Shown here piece by piece: positions 26,101-37,919 of a stretch of DNA of 64,000 bases. The stretch covers positions 3,968,001 to 4,032,000 of the forward strand of contig JACTVC010000002.1 in the NCBI GenBank assembly GCA_018417955.1, read 5' to 3'. Within the stretch, counting starts at the first letter, position 1. The number at the start of each line of letters is the position of its first letter. Below the pieces are notes generated by a model. The model made no database searches. It had not been told where the DNA came from and saw nothing but the letters and a program-made list of their open reading frames with translations. This stretch comes from Laccaria trichodermophora. Lineage: Eukaryota > Basidiomycota > Agaricomycetes > Agaricales > Hydnangiaceae. A program made the translations under genes and the position numbers.

Positions 26101-29100
26101 ACAACGACGTCAGTATGGTTGACAATTTTTGGGTGAAGACGTCTCAGGAGAATTGAGAGACTCTCGGGATCAAGTGACGTTACAGCACGAGTCGTACCGT
26201 CCATGCCCATACGACAATTGTCATCTGTCTTGCCTTCACGTCCCTTTAAGTACTTCCAACAGGTTGCCTGATGGACGTGCCAACCATACTCGTTGAGGAG
26301 CTGACCCACGAAACCATCAAAGTTTGTCCAAAATGTACCATGGAGCTGTTCCTTGATAGACGGCCCAGGTATGGTTCCCGGGTGAGGATTCCCCAACTCT
26401 CGACATCTTATTCGTCGCATGTTACCAGTTTGCAAACCTACAGTACCCGAGACCGACGATGGAAGTTCACATGAGATGATAGATTCCAACCATCTGAAGA
26501 CCTGGTTCTTATAGTCGGCAGACTGCATCATCCGATCCCGAAGTGCCTGTGGCGACAAATGGCCTTTCAACCAGATGAGCATATGACAATGCAACGTGCC
26601 CCTGCCCTGAGCCTCGACGGTCCCATAATAACCCATACACCGTCCATATAAACCAGGTTCGTCTCTCCCATACCTAAGTATAATTGTAATAAACTTACTG
26701 ATCATTGTATGGAAGAACAGTGCACAAGCGGCTGGGTTGCGGGCGGCAAGCAGTTGACGTTTCCAAGTAATCATATCTTCCCCGCGTTCCACGTCTTCCA
26801 ATTCAATATCCTCCCCCGCAAACAGTCTAACGATGGGGTTATCAACATCGGAAGGATTCAAGGTTACAAACAGAGTCGGGGTTCCCAACTGCATCACCAT
26901 TGCCCGGATCTCGTTCCTCCGTGACACCTTATAGCCATCACTTCCTGGGACATGTTTCGCAATCAAACGCAAAGACCTCACCAACCTGAAGACGTTCGTC
27001 TCTGCCTCCGTTGACGGCTCATATGCTGGGTTCTTTACACATGCATTTTCGATACGCATAAGCATGTCAGGATCAATCAACAGCAATTCTCTCGTTAGCT
27101 CTTCCTGACGTTTCAACGGTACGCGAAATCGTATGTCTGACATCACCGTCCTCTTACGAACAACATTAAAGAATGTGAATGCAAACTCGGGATCACGTTC
27201 GAACTCGCCGCCATCCATCATAATCATATGGGATAATTGTTCCTCCATCGTCAATGCAATGCGACGTCCGGGATGATGGAATCCTCCAATTCCCCATGGG
27301 TCTAGATGAGGGAATAGCCATGAAAGAATGTTTGGATTGTTCATGTCGGGTAGAGGCCGAGAGCCGGATACTGCAGCAACAAATGGCTTACCACGAAGAC
27401 ACCTTTCTACCGCAGTCGCCGTCATTTTTCGATATGCCAGGGGTGAATCATCCCCCATCGTATACCCCACATTCTCCATCAAGATGTCATGCTCTTCCAT
27501 TGGGGTATCTGTATCTTCAGCCCCCAATGCGAAATTTGACGTAGCCGCGTCAACAGCTTCATTTGGAGGAATATTGCCGATCTGAACGGAACAGGGAACC
27601 CCTTCATCATCGTTGGACTCAAACAAACGCTGTAAGTTTCGTTCACTGAATCCCTTGAAACCTTCATATCTATTATAGTGATAGTTATGACGAATCAAAA
27701 ACTGAAGCATGATGCGGACGCGACTCTTCCTTACCAATACAGGATATAACTTCTCGATGTTCTGACGGGAAGGCATCTCACGAGACACGAAAATCGCACA
27801 CATAGTATCATATATAATCTCCGGTGGGGGGGGGAGAATATCATTTAATTGGAGTACGTCTCGAGGCGTTACAAGAACATTCCCTCTGATGCCTTTCCTT
27901 GCGTTTCCGACCAATTCAGCATTGGACGCAGAATCATCCTCACATCCTGGTGAAACCCCTTGTGTACGTCGAATTCGAACACAGACGGTGTTTGCCCGTG
28001 CTCTCGCCACCAACATACGGTCAAAAAGTGTCGCCGCTTCAAAGGCCTTCTTCACGTCAGGTGGTAAAGCATTCCGACCATAATATAACCAGTTACATAA
28101 AGCAAACTTGGGCATCCGCCCTTTCTGAAGGGAAACGTGGCACACAAGACAAACGCGTAGATATCCTAACCTCTGTCGGTCTTCCATTCCATTCACATTG
28201 AGTAGAGCATATTGATATTCCCTTAAATTATATTCAGTCGGCAGTAGTCTCTTATGCAAACAGTCATTGCGTAAAAGGGACAAATCAATATCACTTGCAT
28301 GTACACGAGTAGTATCTGCCAAAGCCGACCGCTTTGCACATACAGCACAAACCACTCTTCCTAATTCAGAAGTAGTCATTTCAGATTGCCATTCTTCAAT
28401 TACACTAGCCTTGGTTTGAATGTCCAACGGCAGCAAGTGAGTCACACCATCGTCCGTCTGATAATCGTCAATAAATTCAATTGGTGCACAATGATTTGTC
28501 GTTGACAACACAGCATCGACCTGTCTGTAATTCCTATTTCTAGTACCTTGGACATCCCTAGATTCTGGTAAGGATTTGAAAATATATATAGAAAACAGAC
28601 ACTGCCGGTCGCAGATATGTTCGATGATAGCTCGTTTCATTGAACATTTATTGCGTTTCCGTACACGGCTCATTCTGTGTACATTAATAATCTTTACCAT
28701 GTCCTTGAGACTGAAATGTTCATACCAATTTGCAAGAGCCCTTACATCGGTGGAAATGACCAGACAAGTCGGGTCATTGATAAATTCAATAACATCTGCA
28801 TTATAAACCCAAGCGTCATAAAAACGGTAGCAAGAATTGAGACGCTGGAATGGAAAAAATTCATGAACACCCTGCATCCTAGGACCGGTGTATCTCCAGC
28901 AGCTAAATTCTGTACATTCATGCCAGCAAAATGCAACATGCAATAATGTTCAATGATGACGACACAAATTGCACCGAATTTGTTAGCCTCAGAATGAACT
29001 AAGACTACGACGGACTGACCTGTGTCAATATCCCCTCCTGATGCCTCCGAGTCGCCGGTGAAAGGTTTGGATCCTGCAACCATCAATACATCCGAAATGG

Positions 29101-29161
29101 AATCATGTGTCGGTTCATGCATCTCATAATCTTGACCGCTGGTAGAATTTCGACCCAACAT
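23181..29161 (-). mobile_element. Autonomous Helitron: intact Rep/helicase transposase gene
   Basis: Exon 1 is 29161-29020 (ATG 29161, MLGRNSTSGQDYEMHEP). A 110-nt intron (28910-29019) follows, then an uninterrupted exon 28909-23181. The product is near 1,960 aa, normal for a fungal Helitron transposase. The N-terminal part has a Helitron-like N domain with FVTLNPSDVDNPIV (about 26870). The Rep part has the HUH motif in GTLHCHMLIWLKG (about 26600-26560) and the tyrosine motif YYVTDYITKS (about 26030-26000). The PIF1-like helicase has Walker A GVGGTGKS (about 24590), Walker B LIVDEVSML (about 24380), ending with DFAIVDLASARGQGVYVMLSR. No stop or frameshift, so it was recently active or is still active. 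The plus-strand TC and CTRR termini were not placed. It sits between the two RNR genes. Confidence 0.93.
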
Positions 29162-29771
29162 AGCTTATAACGCAACGTACCTTGGACCATCCTTATTCTT
29201 GAAAAGCTTGCCTTGTTTGTGCTACATAGATGTCAGATATGTATCTTCATTTCATACCGCGAACAAGGCATTAACTCTACCTGTTGAAGGTGATTGCAAT
29301 ATAGCACCAAAGATAATAGTGGATTCCGGAATCGCGGCTCGAGTGCTTGCTAAATTCAAGGGAGCTGAGAACCACGTATAACTCAAGCCCTATATATAGA
29401 TAATCACATCTCCCTATTAAGCCATGACGTCGATGGACGAATAACCTGAAACTTGTTTGGATACGTATGTCAGAAGCTACTAGCCCAAACATTACTCTGA
29501 CATATAAGAATGAAACAAAGCCCACGACGTATTAGAATACACATACAAATTTAGTCGGTAATGATACGTATATGTGAATTTGGCCACGTTCGGTACAGAT
29601 CCACGCACGATCCGAGTGGCTTTATAATGAAGATAAGGTTACACTACACATCTCGGATTCTTGGCTTACCTGACATTACGCTATGACAGCTCAACCGTTA
29701 ACCTCCCAGAACGCGACACAGCCATGAACGGACATCTATCGCTCATATAAAAACGAAGCCGACGTGTGTCA
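29162..29771. other. Intergenic, no supportable gene
   Basis: 610 bases between the Helitron start codon and the RNR small-subunit start. It should hold the Helitron's 5' terminus and the promoters of both genes. I saw no clear TATA box or terminal motif that I could defend. Confidence 0.45.
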
Positions 29772-31135
29772 ATGGGTCCAGAGTACAATATGGCTGCTTC
29801 CGCAGACACGAGGTGCGTATATGTCCCAAACAAACCTCATCACATTTTCGCCTCAATACTTACACAGAGTATTAACTGATGAACCGTTGTTACAAATATC
29901 AAACCAGCGTTTTGTACTGTTCCCCATACAGTATCCAGATGTGTGTCCCTCTACAATGACGCTCTTGTATTTCATTCGTTGTTCTGACGATTTAAACATG
30001 TTAGATTTGGTCCCTGTACAAGCAGGCGCAGGCATCATTCTGGGTCGCAGAGGAAATAGATATCTCGCAAGATCTGGATGATTGGAAATCGTTGTCCAAC
30101 GAAGAACAAAACTTTTTATCCACTGTCCTCGCGTTTTTTGCAGCTTCGGACGGGATTGTCAACGAAAACCTTGTTAACCGTTTCTGTACAGAGGTGACTT
30201 TACCAGAGGCGCGATGTTTTTATGGATTCCAAATCATGATGTACGCAGACCTGTTTCAGTCTGTACATCACTGACCCACTAACATATTCAGGGAAAATAT
30301 TCATTCGGAAATATACGCCAATATGCTGGCCAACTTAATCACAGACCCCGTCCAACAATACGCTCTGTTCAACGCAATCAACGAAATACCTTGCATTCAA
30401 CGAAAAGCAAACTGGGCTCTGAGATGGGTTGAAAGTCAAGACATCTCATTCGCAACACGATTGTTAGCGTTCGCGGCGGTGGAAGGAATTTTCTTCTCTG
30501 CATCGTTCGCATCCATATTTTGGCTTAGACAAAAAGGGATCATGCCCGGACTATGCTTTTCAAACGAATTCATATCTCGAGATGAGGGACTTCACACTGA
30601 ATTTGCATCTGTCTTGTTCAAACATCTCAACACAGTCCCTCTCAAGGAAACCGCTTACGATATCATTGGAGAAGCAGTTGAAATCGAGAAGTCATTTGCG
30701 AGAGGTTTGCTTTGCAATACAACAACCTCTCTTAATTGATTATGCCCACAGATGCGCTTTCAATTTCTCTTATTGGGTTAAATGCACGGCTTATGGAAAC
30801 ATACATCGAATTCGTTGCAGACAGACTTCTATGGATGCTGGGATATCCAGCCATATACAATGCATCCAATCCGGTATGTAGTAATTAGCAAGCTTCCCCA
30901 TACGCGAATTTCGTTAATCTCATTCGCAGTTCCCCTTTATGGAGCTAATATCAATGGAAGGCAAGGCAAATTTCTTCGAACGCCAAGTCTCAGCCTACCG
31001 CCTGCCATGGGTGAATGAAAGTCAAATCGACCCAGAACTGTTTTCGGCGGGAACGTAAGTTTGCATACATATGAAATCCGACGTATTCAAATGGATTAAC
31101 TTCACAGGTCTTCGTCTGAAGAATCAAACAATTGA
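29772..31135 (+). CDS. Divergent ribonucleoside-diphosphate reductase small subunit
   Basis: Class I RNR small subunit, which holds the di-iron/tyrosyl radical cofactor. Seven exons: 29772-29812, 29868-29940, 30005-30240, 30292-30704, 30752-30873, 30930-31054 and 31108-31135. They total 1038 nt, or 345 aa, fully open. Motifs: [33 protein letters not shown] (Asp ligand); [21 protein letters not shown] (Glu and His ligands plus radical Tyr, here split across the exon 3/4 junction, where AT+G restores Met); [18 protein letters not shown] (Glu ligand); [16 protein letters not shown] (Glu and His ligands); then [20 protein letters not shown]. All six metal ligands and the Tyr are present. The end is odd: the last exon adds only TSSSEESNN, and the donor of the last intron itself overlaps a TAA, so an unspliced form stops at SAGT. 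The aromatic/acidic tail that normally docks on the large subunit is not evident. Confidence 0.9.
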
Positions 31136-32040
31136 AGACAATGATGAACGTGAATCACTAAGATCTCGGTCTCTTCGCCCCCCTCCCCCCTCTATGTTCC
31201 AACTTCCTAGCCTGCAGCCCAGTGTAATCAGGAGCCTGGTTTATCCCACGAAAGAAACCACGCCAGATGTTTTTCCATTCCTATGTATTCTACTGGTAGG
31301 AATTACAATGGACAAAACACCCATGTCGCATAACATCCCCCCATCATTAGCGACACGGAATAAGTATCGTAACCACTTGATTTGACGGACACACTATGTA
31401 CTATAAATTGGGCTAGATACATGTATGTACTGTCATACCGGACAACGTCGTCTGAGTACCCATGATGTGAAATGTTGTAAACAAATCTGGTATAGTTGAG
31501 GGAAACGATTCACTTCCGAATCAGGAAAAGGTTTGACAACAAATATACATAAGTCGATGCCGTCCTGACGGCCGAGATCAAAATAAGAAAGAAGGATACA
31601 GAACCTAAGTTAAGTTGTTTGAAATCTGCATCCGCTGCGACTGTTATGTTACATCCTGACATATTAAATTCGGAAAGCCTGCTTTTGATGACACTGAGTA
31701 TAAGCTACGCACTTATCGATTTACTTATGTCGTCGAATTTAAGCGGATTTCCGATGCTCCATATGTATCAGCACCTGCCCTGCAGGAAGCGGCAAAGAAA
31801 TAGATGTTCGGACGCGTCCGACGTCCAACAGGCACCAGGAAAACCACTTCTATTATATGATCGCTCCCAATCCTGATGCAAGCACTGTGCGACAAGCCTT
31901 CAGTTACTCTTTGGTTACCCTCGTATTAATCCCGGCCCTGAACTCCGAATCGGAGGTGAAAGGGCAATACAACGTACGTCATAGGTACTGTTATTGAAAA
32001 CAACATGTACCCATACAGATCGTTAGTAGACGCTATACAC
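31136..32040 (+). other. Short unassigned reading frames
   Basis: The plus-strand frames at 31071-31385 and 31619-31876 are open but show no motif. The second could be an upstream exon of the acidic protein at 32324-33361. I cannot support a gene model here. Confidence 0.3.
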
Positions 32041-32042
32041 TG

Positions 32043-33361
32043 ATGGGTAACAACTCAGTACAGGTTCAATCCGATTCCCGACCTCTGCTCAATCGACGTC
32101 GACGACACACAAAATACGAGCAGTATAAGAAAGTCACGAATCTGAAAGCAACAATGCAACTATCACTCCCCTACCAACATTCGAATACCCGATGTGTCTC
32201 CACACATCGAAGTATGAAGAATCTATTGTTACGAAACAACGCGATGCAAGAAACCTAACCAATTTCCACCCGTATCCATTCCCTGGTTCATTGGAAGAAG
32301 TCGCATAGTGAGTACATTTCTTGATGATGACCGCCCATGCTGAAAAGAACAGCCCTGTCGATGAGTCGTGGAAGATGATATCCCCGGACATGCTAGCTAT
32401 CCACTCGATGACCCACAATTTCAATATGCCGACTTGCTTCCACGGCCAAACAGCATCGGTGTACGCCCAATTTTCTGCAAACAACATTCAGCCTTTATAC
32501 ACGCTTGAATGTCCGAAGCTGCTTGACCGAGAAGGGGACGCCTGTTCTTTTTTCAGTAAGACTGGTCACATCATATTAACTACACCATTTGACATTGCTT
32601 ACAGTCGACTTGCGCATGATCTTCACAAATGCAGACAGCATCGATGTTTGCAGATATGCAGAACGTGCATGTATGTATGTTATTGCCGTTACGATCGTCA
32701 ACTTATCCAAGATGCAGCTGTCGATTCAGCATCATCAGGGATATCTACAGACCCCAGAATCAATCAGACAATCGCTGAAGGTCGTCAACTTCAGGATACA
32801 GTTTTCACGGACAAGGACGACACTGTTATCATCAATAAGGATGCATACCCTCCTCCCATTATCGCCAACATGCAAGATGGAATCTTCCCAGATTTGACGA
32901 ACCATATCAAACGTGAAGATATCGGATCCGAAAGCGAACTTCTTAAAGGAAGCGATTTTGCGGAACCCTTGAATTTCCTTGATGAAACCTTTTTACGCGG
33001 TAGTCTGGAGGATAACAATGATGCATATTATGCCACTGTTAACAACACCTTCCTTCCTTCGCCATCCTCACACAGTGAGAGCGATTCTTATATCACCCTC
33101 GACCCTTCCTCCCGTTCATCGTCTCCTGGAAGTTTTTCGGACGGTGACATTTCAAGCATTCATAACAGCAACTTCGATATATTCGCTGACGAAAACCGAT
33201 CACCTGTAATCAGACCAACTGCGATTTCTTCCACATGCATTTCTCCGAAGTTCCTACAACTCAACGCAGACGAACACTACGATGCTGATGACATATTTGG
33301 CCATACAAGTTCTGCAGTATATGATCAAGCGTCAAGTGTCGATGGCCTTCACCAGTGTTAG
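32043..33361 (+). CDS. Acidic, Ser/Asp-rich protein of unknown function
   Basis: The main open stretch begins at ATG 32324 and ends with TAG at 33361 (345 codons). Its C-terminal two thirds are rich in Asp, Ser, Asn and Pro (for example SSRSSSPGSFSDGD near 33110-33150) with almost no predicted folding, like an acidic activation region. The N-terminal third contains Cys/His clusters (about 32610-32700) that may be intronic. An upstream basic exon, RRRRHTKYEQYKK (about 32092-32130), might join it, which would give a basic region followed by an acidic tail, as in a transcription factor. That reading is inference. No family recognised. Confidence 0.35.
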
Positions 33362-34015
33362 TACAAACTTGTTGATTTGTTGACAAACAATTGTAACTAA
33401 TATACTTGGGTACCGCGCCAGGCTTCCATTTCCCATCAGCTAACGCAGCCCTCGTCGATGCTAAGTCTATAGCCACGTTCGCTCAGTGAACGTAACAAAG
33501 TAATATTACTGCGACCGTAGGAATAGTTATGAAGATTGCCCCGAACTGTATTCAATCACGGCGTTTGAGAGTTGATTAAATACTTACATATATATTCGTA
33601 CACCGTCTACCACATCTTACGATGACGACCGTAGAATAAGTAAAGATAATGTGGAAACGAGGACAGAGAATCCCCAATACAAATATACAAACCTTTGGTC
33701 GCTTTAGTCCCCTCTTCACCGAAACGGAAAACGACATACTACAAATCCCAGTTAGGGATAAAAAGGGGTTTGACATGCTTATGTAATAGCCAATAACCTA
33801 GAAACGTCCATACCTAGTTCTTACATGCCTCTCGTTTTGACCACACATTTTACTCTCTGTTTGCTCTCTGTCCCTCCGCGAGGACATTCCACCACAGTCT
33901 AACTGCAGAACCAATCGTGGAGCGACGGCAGTCACAGATGATGGGAGCATCGTCCCAGGTACGTTTTCCCTAGGTCTCCTTAGAGTCGGAGACTGACTAG
34001 TACTCAGGTGCGTCC
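33362..34015. other. No supportable gene
   Basis: About 650 bases. A minus-strand frame 33798-34112 overlaps the next element and has no motif. Confidence 0.5.
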
Positions 34016-34735
34016 ATGGGCTTCCATGGGTGCCAGCTTGGTGCCACCCCGGAAGTAGTGCTTCCCCAGATCCAAACAATACCTTCAAATGGTCACCTGA
34101 ATCCCCGCCCAAGCCAGTGCCCTCCCAACCTGCCTAAAGTCCCTCAACGACATATTGCAATTGGACTACTCCACCTCAGTCATCCAAGCATTCTACCTTG
34201 CGACTCTCGTGCCATTCTTGGTCGAAAGCTCTCGAAGGGAAAAGAGACGTACGAAGAGCGCATCCTATCTCTAGACTGGAATGCCCACAAACCAGCTGAG
34301 GATGCCCGCATGTCCGCCCTCCATCCAGGTGAGAAGATTATGGACAACGGACGCGTCCTTGGCTGCGGCATGTCCCGTGCCTTTTGCGAATACGGCTTAG
34401 GATTGTTCTAGTCCGATGTTGATGTGGGGGGGGGGGGGCAGACTTCCATTCACCTGCGACTCTGCCTATGGTCTCTCCATGGGACGTGGATCATTCAGGT
34501 GGGCTGCAAGAGGGCTGATACCCGCCTTCGAGCGGCTACACGACATCAGTCGTTCTTTCATGCCGCCAAACCAATACCTCCACGTCAGCAGTCTTTTTTT
34601 GTGGGGTGTAGGCAGTTTTTCGAAGGGACATCGGGAGGTATGAATTTGTCCCTCCTGGTGTTGTGCGTGTGGATGGCCAAGGATTGTTCGACATACTGTT
34701 GTCTCCTGATAACTTTGTTGCTTCTTTATTTCTAA
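34016..34735 (+). other. Coding-like fragment of unknown family, with G13 run
   Basis: The plus frame 34016-34411 has coding-like content (GRKLSKGKETYEERILSLDW, about 34220-34280), and a second frame continues from 34424 to 34735. The two are separated by a stop and a run of 13 G at 34426-34438. No start or splice pattern is convincing. It may be a decayed transposon or gene remnant. Confidence 0.3.
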
Positions 34736-35049
34736 ATACCAAAATAGAGAATACAGCTGTTTCTGAACTTGACGACTTGTTAGAGCTCGTCAAGGAATTT
34801 CACAACACAACTTGTGGCAATTTTGGACCTTGCGACTTGTGACCCATTTGGACTCGTACGAAGCCCAATCAAGTTGTGACAAGCTAAATGTAGAAACACC
34901 GACGCAACATTCCAACCATTCAAACGAAACTGTGGCCAAACCATCATGTACAACCATTGCGTCGTTTTTGGCAATAGGACGACAAGGCCATGACGTCAAC
35001 TTTTTTAATATTGGGTTTGTACTGCATGGTCACACGAAACAGGTGATAT

Positions 35050-36235
35050 AATAGAATAGGAACTGGCTAGCGATTTTCTGCATCTGCTTCGATAATACCA
35101 TTAAGTGTATCGTAGATAATTTCCAGTGAAACAAGCTGCGTCTTGAGTTCAATAACCATCTTAGCTAGGGTAAGTACTATACATGCGAGCCAGCGTATGA
35201 GCGTAGGAAGCGCACGCGACAATGCTGCGGGTACTTGAGTGTCTTCAGTGGGAAGAGGTTGTTTGAACATTTACTTACGATTATGATGACTCGGTTGTGA
35301 CATGATAGTGATACATGCAACCATGAGGTGACCGATACGAGCAAGATTATCTGTGGACAACATCACCCACGTCTCACCGTTGAGATCTATGTCTTCGAAA
35401 CCCACCTTGTATATCGTTCATTTCATTGTTGAATACTTGTACGATGTTTTTTATCTCTACGAAAAACGGATCTGGATGAGGTGAATTTTTGCTTCGTGAG
35501 ACAAAATGGTTTCGCATCACCTTCTGTAGAAATCTCGTTGGCAATGTCATCCGGTCTTTGGTATGCGGACATGATTGAGAATCGCCCTTGTCATCATAAC
35601 CTTTTTATGCTTCCCCGTGGACGTACCGTAGAATCGGACGAGTATGATTCACATACCAGCTGGTCTTCCTTATTCCGTTGTCAGGTTCGATTCCAACAGG
35701 TCTGTATCCACATTATCAAGTAAGTAACTGTAAGTATGGTATGGCGTTGGGTACTCAGCGTCTATATATATCAACGTCAATGATTACCGCCTAAAATACA
35801 TTATTGTTACTCACCCTTGTAGAACAGCGCAGCGTGGGTGCCTCACTGCGTGATTTGTCTTCACCATGACGGATTTCCGGCATGTATACAGCAGACATTG
35901 CGAGGGTTTTATTTCCCTATGGGGTTCAAATTATCTGCGTTCCAAGGGAATGAGAGTGCCTGATGAATTAGATCAATGTACTCGCCGGCAGCGTCCAGAT
36001 ATTGTATGGGTGGCGATCGCAATCTGTACTAACCGATCATGATGTGCGATTTGGATCTGCACTTAACTATGATAATCTGGGGGGGACAAAAAAAGGCCGA
36101 CGGTACTGAACTGGTACCCATCAGATATTAGTGTCTGTTGACAAAACAGTACATGTTTCATCACACACCTGTCAATGTTGCCGAGTCGGACTCCATGGCA
36201 GTGAGTGTCAAGAGTTCGGTACTATCATTGACGGG
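35050..36235. repeat. Segmental duplication, copy A (decayed and truncated)
   Basis: Homologous over about 1.2 kb to 42590-43755 in the same orientation. It includes a decayed minus-strand copy of the small hydrophobic ORF (35067-35440), which has a stop and frameshifts. It also includes the start of the F-box gene on the plus strand (MFHHTPVN at about 36152; compare MFHHNTVN in copy B). Similarity ends at about 36235, just before a sequence GGTGTTGCAAAT that also forms the ends of the nearby inverted-repeat element. Confidence 0.85.
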
Positions 36236-36400
36236 GTGTTGCAAATATTCCAATCAAACCACTATAGTGCCTCAAGAACTCAACCAATTCTTGTAATTCT
36301 TTGACCATTGGAAAGCCTTAGTTCTAGGCTTTCATAATATGCTTTTTTCGTATTTATCTGAGGTGGGTGAGGTAGGTGCCGAGGCAAAAGAGAAAATCAC

Positions 36401-36870
36401 CTAGTGTTGCAAATTTTGTCACGGTGGAGTCACGTCAGATCACGCCAAATCAGAAACGATGAGGTGAGATTACAATCTCCGCCCTGTTCACCTTTTGATG
36501 TCAGCACGCCCACCCTTCGTTGGAGTTCGAATGGGCAGCTTTGAATTGTCACGCTCGCCCACTCAAATGTCCTTTTCATAGAGCTACTCAATGGATAGGC
36601 TCAAATTTATCTGTAGTGTTTAGCATAAGTATGTATCTTTGTTAGGACAAAGTTTTACGACTCTTCGCCCAGTTTTGATTATTCTAGGTGGGCAACATGC
36701 TGTCAAACCACAGAATTTCACTATATCTACCCTCCTAAGCTTGTTTCCTGAGGGATTTTCCTCAAATAAAAAATAGAGTCATGTTAAGCATATTGGTTTA
36801 CATTGTCTCAAATATTTTCAGAGGCTCAGTCCTGTTCGTTGAGGTGTGAGACGGTGATTTGCAACACTAG
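36401..36870. mobile_element. MITE-like element with short terminal inverted repeats
   Basis: The left end CTAGTGTTGCAAAT (36401-36414) is the reverse complement of the right end ATTTGCAACACTAG (36857-36870). The similarity extends loosely to a CACGGTG/ACGGTG pair just inside. It is 470 bp with no coding capacity. A third copy of the end motif lies at 36237-36247. I see no clear target-site duplication, so it is probably old. A hAT-type ancestry is possible from the GTGTTGCAAA end but not shown. Confidence 0.6.
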
Positions 36871-37296
36871 GGTCATGATAGTATAAGTAGATGAGGCTCT
36901 CTTGTCTGGAACGTTCATGTTCCTGGTTTTCCCACATAGTGGGGGAGCAGGCTGCCGCTGTTACAACGGCCACCTGTGTTGAATACAAGCCCCCTCGACA
37001 AGTCATGTACTCTGAGGACCTCAGTAAGGTCCTGTGGCCTTACATGTTAGGTGTGATGGCCTAGCCACAGGCTTGACCAACCGTCAACAATCTGCTATAG
37101 GAACGTTTAGGCACCATAAGTTGGGCGGTACTAGCCAGCCAGTTTGCTCGAGATGCTCTTTAGATGACTGACCAACCCATGCCGACTTATGTGCATGTTG
37201 CTAATTGCCTCAAGGTGATCAATGCCCTTGGGGGATGTGTTGCATGTTGATGGGGCTCAGTACCCTGGGCCCTAAACCCCGGACCCTGGTAAGGGG

Positions 37297-37305
37297 TATA
37301 AATAG
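37297..37305 (+). promoter_or_regulatory. TATA box of C-rich module 1
   Basis: TATAAATAG, 623 bp upstream of the 37920 ORF. A block GACCCTGCAT follows 48 bp later. The same pair occurs in module 2 with 53 bp spacing, so the arrangement is conserved between paralogous units. Confidence 0.55.
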
Positions 37306-37919
37306 AATAGGGCCAATATGCTGCCTCCCTTAAATGGCCCCTACGACCCTGCATCCCAGGAGGCAGCAGTCTGTATGCTTCCCCCTGCCTCCCTTCCTGT
37401 TGAGCTGCCGCCCTGCTAACACAATACCACAATTGAACCCACCTGTTAGGCCAGTACCTTTCCTGAGGGGTGTATGTCATTTGTTGCACCTCAAAGGCCC
37501 TGCCCCCCATTCTTGCCGGGATGCCGCTGGGTCTGGACTATCTGCTCCTCCTTCTCCCCTTGCTACCTCTGCCTGCCTCTGCCTGCCTGGTGCACTAGAG
37601 TGCTGAGCGCTGAGTGAAAGGATCACTACAAGCCGCTTGCTCATCGCCCCACCTCATGCCCATCTCAGATGCTCAGCTCCCCCCTTCCTCATGCCCAGCT
37701 GGGTTACGCACAGCAGCCCTGAGCGGCCTCTAGGAAGTAAATAGATTACTGTTAATGGGCTAGACCAGCTCACCTGTCACTGCTAGCTTCGGGGGATGCC
37801 TGTGGCTAGGCTTTTAAATTCCACTGTGGCTCGTTTGTTTTGTGCAAGAGACATTCCCCAAGCTGCTCTCTTACCACACCAGATTGGCTGACACTTGAAC
37901 ACACTCCTTTCCTCCTCGC

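Noticed and set aside
23244..28946. Many plus-strand reading frames opposite the Helitron
   Set aside because: They are antisense shadows of the long transposase frame and show no motif.
17824..31135. Endogenous giant-virus integration
   Set aside because: Only RNR subunits fit such an origin. No capsid, DNA polymerase, packaging ATPase or viral transcription factor is visible, and both genes have many ordinary fungal introns. Kept only as one hypothesis for the pair.
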